A DNA stretch of 13,849 bases, from assembly GCA_002365025.1 (NCBI GenBank), contig DEYX01000310.1, positions 1-13,849 on the forward strand. Reading direction: 5' to 3'. The position numbers were made by a program, and so were the translations under genes. The DNA is from Hungatella sp. UBA3147. GTDB taxonomy: Bacteria; Bacillota; Clostridia; Lachnospirales; Lachnospiraceae. This document shows positions 12,345-13,849 of this stretch, piece by piece. Position 1 is the stretch's first letter; each line of letters starts with the position of its first letter. Under the pieces are notes generated by a model. The model ran no database searches. It was not told where the DNA came from and saw only the letters and a program-made list of their open reading frames with translations.

Positions 12345-12745
12345 ATTTGGAAGGATGCTGCCATAGAATCCATGAAAGCGATCTCCGGTACTCTGACAGC
12401 AGATGAAGTCACAGAAGAAACAGACGGCGACCAGTCTTATTATCTGGCGGTGTTTGCTGAAAAAGAAAAGGAGGTTTCCTTTCAGGTGGTTTTACGGGGG
12501 GAAGGATTTTACGCAGGAGAAGCTGCGGATTTAGGCGATACCTATCCCGGCAAAAAGCATTTCACCATCACCAGCGAGGACGGATATACGTTCGGAGGAT
12601 TTGATTTCGGTAAGGTTTCCCCGGGAAAAGAATCAAAGCTTGCCATTAACGTGTTTGACAAGAAAAGCGGTCCTCTGTTTTCCTATGGATCATCATTATC
12701 CTGCTGTCAGCCGGATTCATGTACCGCAACTTAGACCTGCTTTAA
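12345..12745 (+). pseudogene. C-terminal remnant of a membrane-anchored protein, truncated and frameshifted
   Basis: The frame is open from an in-frame TAA at 12330 and reads WKDAAIESMKAISGTLTADE onward, before the first ATG at 12372. That ATG has no ribosome site, so the sequence looks like the inside of a longer protein whose N-terminal half is gone. The middle is an acidic, beta-rich extracellular-type domain (EVSFQVVLRGEGFYAG, HFTITSEDGYTFGGFDFGKV). After about 12665 the original frame turns into the low-quality tail SYGSSLSCCQPD, while the frame starting at 12671 gives VFLWIIIILLSAGFMYRNLD and stops at 12743-12745. This is a classic C-terminal membrane anchor. A one-base indel near 12662-12680 thus separates domain and anchor. 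The family is not recognised. A sequencing error could mimic the frameshift but not the missing N-terminus. Confidence 0.6.
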
Positions 12746-12786
12746 AGCCGGTCAATGAATAAATCGGAAAAAGGATGAGTGATCAT

Positions 12787-12966
12787 ATGAGGAAAAGACA
12801 GGGAATACTGATTATTTCTGATGGGCTGGGAGAACGGCCAATAAAAGCGCTGGGCGGTTTAACCCCGTTAGAATATGCAAACACGCCAAACCTGGACCGC
12901 CTGGCAAGGGATATATTTACCCTGCAAATGGACCTGATGGGCATTACCAAAAAAAGAGGAGCCTGA
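12787..12966 (+). pseudogene. apgM: N-terminal fragment of archaeal-type 2,3-bisphosphoglycerate-independent phosphoglycerate mutase
   Basis: The 59-residue frame starts MRKRQGILIISDGLGERPIK and continues through GGLTPLEYANTPNLDRLARD, the conserved start of ApgM (alkaline-phosphatase superfamily; interconverts 3- and 2-phosphoglycerate). The metal-binding Asp of DGLG is present. After RLARD the family pattern ends and the frame stops at 12964-12966 (last residues KKRGA), before the catalytic-serine region. More than 80% of a usual 400-residue protein is missing, so no enzyme can be made. ATG 12775 is in frame but lies directly against the AAAAAGG site, so 12787 is the likelier old start. A strong terminator follows at once. 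Confidence 0.75.
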
Positions 12967-12982
12967 TCCGGAAAAATAAAAG

Positions 12983-13027
12983 AAAGCGCCGGAAAATGAT
13001 GAAACTGCTGTCATTTTCCGGTGCTTT
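12983..13027. terminator. Strong bidirectional terminator
   Basis: AAAGCGCCGGAAAATGA (12983-12999) pairs with TCATTTTCCGGTGCTTT (13011-13027): a 17-bp stem with one G-U pair and an 11-base loop. Plus-strand reading ends in TTTTTGTTTT; minus-strand reading ends in CTTTCTTTTATTTTT. It can therefore serve both the ApgM remnant and the aminotransferase, whose stop lies only 5 nt away. Confidence 0.9.
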
Positions 13028-13032
13028 TTGTT

Positions 13033-13849
13033 TTATGATTCTTTTAAAATCTTGTCAATGCTTACGATCTTCACACAAAGAGCGAATAATTCCATCGCAA
13101 GGATCAGATCAGATAGAGGAGGATAAGAAGGCGCAATGCGGATATTATTATCCCTTGGATCCTTTCCATATGGGTAAGTGGCTCCTGCTCCGGTCATGAC
13201 AAGACCGGATTTCTTGCACCTTGCGACAATGGCTTTTGCACATCCGTCAAGAGAATCAAAGGAAATGAAATAGCCGCCTTTGGGACTGGTCCATTCTCCG
13301 ATTCCAAGTCCGCCAAGCTCTCTTTCCAGGATCTGGTTCACTGCTTCGAATTTCGGTCTCATGATATCTGCATGCTTTCTCATATGCTCTACCATGCCGT
13401 GAATATCTCCAAAGAAGCGCACATGGCGCAGCTGGTTTACCTTATCATGGCCGATGGTCTGAATCTTCAACTGCTTCATTATGTCAACCAGGTTGTTCTG
13501 GCTGGCCGCGATGGTTGCGATACCGGAACCTGGGAAGCTGACTTTTGAAGTGGAGGCGAATTTATAAACCATATCCGGATTACCGGCTCTCTTGCACTCT
13601 GCAAGGATTTCAATGAGATGATCCTGGTCCCTGTCGTATAAATGATGAATGGTATACGCATTGTCCCAGTAGATACGGAAGTCTTTTGCAGCCGGTTTTA
13701 ACCGGGCAAAGCGGCGTACCGTATCATCGGAATAGGAAATTCCCTGAGGATTGGAATACTTCGGAACACACCAGATCCCTTTAATGGAGTCATCGTTTGC
13801 CACCAGCTCTTCCACCATATCCATATCCGGACCGGTTGGGGTCATGGGA
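13033..13849 (-). CDS. PLP-dependent aminotransferase of the aspartate aminotransferase / MocR-like group, N-terminus cut by window edge
   Basis: The frame has no start inside the window: a Pro codon precedes the Met at 13845 and the frame continues past the edge. About 271 of an expected 420-430 residues are visible. Counting from that Met, KYSNPQG (29-35) carries the substrate-contacting Asn-Pro, YWDNAY (59-64) has the Asp that pairs with the pyridine nitrogen, and ASTSKVSFPGSG (97-108) holds the Schiff-base lysine, Lys101. NIRIAPSYPP near the C-terminus supplies the arginine for the substrate carboxylate. IGEWTSPKGGYFISF is typical of this group (PF12897-like, by recollection). It should transfer amino groups between amino acids and 2-oxo acids, possibly aspartate/2-oxoglutarate, in the cytoplasm. 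It ends at the shared terminator and is convergent to the broken genes. Confidence 0.93.
   Translation of the reverse strand, partial: PMTPTGPDMDMVEELVANDDSIKGIWCVPKYSNPQGISYSDDTVRRFARLKPAAKDFRIYWDNAYTIHHLYDRDQDHLIEILAECKRAGNPDMVYKFASTSKVSFPGSGIATIAASQNNLVDIMKQLKIQTIGHDKVNQLRHVRFFGDIHGMVEHMRKHADIMRPKFEAVNQILERELGGLGIGEWTSPKGGYFISFDSLDGCAKAIVARCKKSGLVMTGAGATYPYGKDPRDNNIRIAPSYPPLSDLILAMELFALCVKIVSIDKILKES

Noticed and set aside
12372..12734. Intact 120-aa hypothetical protein
   Set aside because: It has no ribosome site, protein-like sequence continues upstream of the ATG, and the hydrophobic anchor is shifted to another frame, so a remnant is the better reading.
12996..13199. Plus-strand open frame opposite the aminotransferase C-terminus
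   Set aside because: It starts inside the terminator hairpin and is antisense to a well-supported aminotransferase.

Overview
The window reads as chromosomal DNA of an anaerobic Firmicute, most likely a Lachnospiraceae-type clostridium near Lacrimispora / Clostridium saccharolyticum. This is an inference from protein character (eukaryotic-type NADP isocitrate dehydrogenase, Zn-ligand class B PBP, clostridial lipoprotein signal), strong GGAGG ribosome sites and moderate G+C. No rRNA, tRNA, CRISPR array, transposase or integrase was seen.

Left part (1-8740) is a beta-lactam response module. A partial sugar-type ABC transporter lipoprotein gene runs off the left edge. Divergent from it is blaI-blaR1: a winged-helix repressor and a membrane metalloprotease/penicillin sensor, behind a consensus sigma-A promoter and a TTACAATTGTAA operator. 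Convergent to it on the minus strand is a two-gene operon (8675 to 3680) of two different class B penicillin-binding proteins. The first, 954 aa, has a zinc-type Cys/His cluster and a large insertion in its transpeptidase domain. The second, 705 aa, resembles staphylococcal MecA (PBP2a) and enterococcal PBP5 throughout. The PBP promoter carries a second copy of the BlaI-type operator, at nearly the same distance from its -10 box as in blaI. The simplest reading is that beta-lactam binding to BlaR1 leads to BlaI removal and induction of both the sensor operon and the two PBPs: a mec-like circuit acting by target replacement. No beta-lactamase gene is visible.

Between blaR1 and the PBP operon lies about 0.6 kb of AT-rich DNA without an intact gene. 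It holds a 13-bp perfect hairpin and the frameshifted remnant of a small gene.

Middle and right part (8980-12283), all on the plus strand: a DtxR/MntR-family metal-dependent repressor with all six MntR-type metal ligands, icd (NADP-isocitrate dehydrogenase, with its own promoter and terminator), a GNAT acetyltransferase whose ribosome site directly follows the icd terminator, and a LysR-type regulator with an extended -10 promoter overlapped and followed by dyads.

Right end (12284-13849): two broken genes, namely the C-terminal part of a membrane-anchored protein with a frameshift and the first 59 residues of an archaeal-type phosphoglycerate mutase. A strong two-way terminator follows, then a partial minus-strand aminotransferase of the aspartate aminotransferase / MocR-like group running off the right edge.
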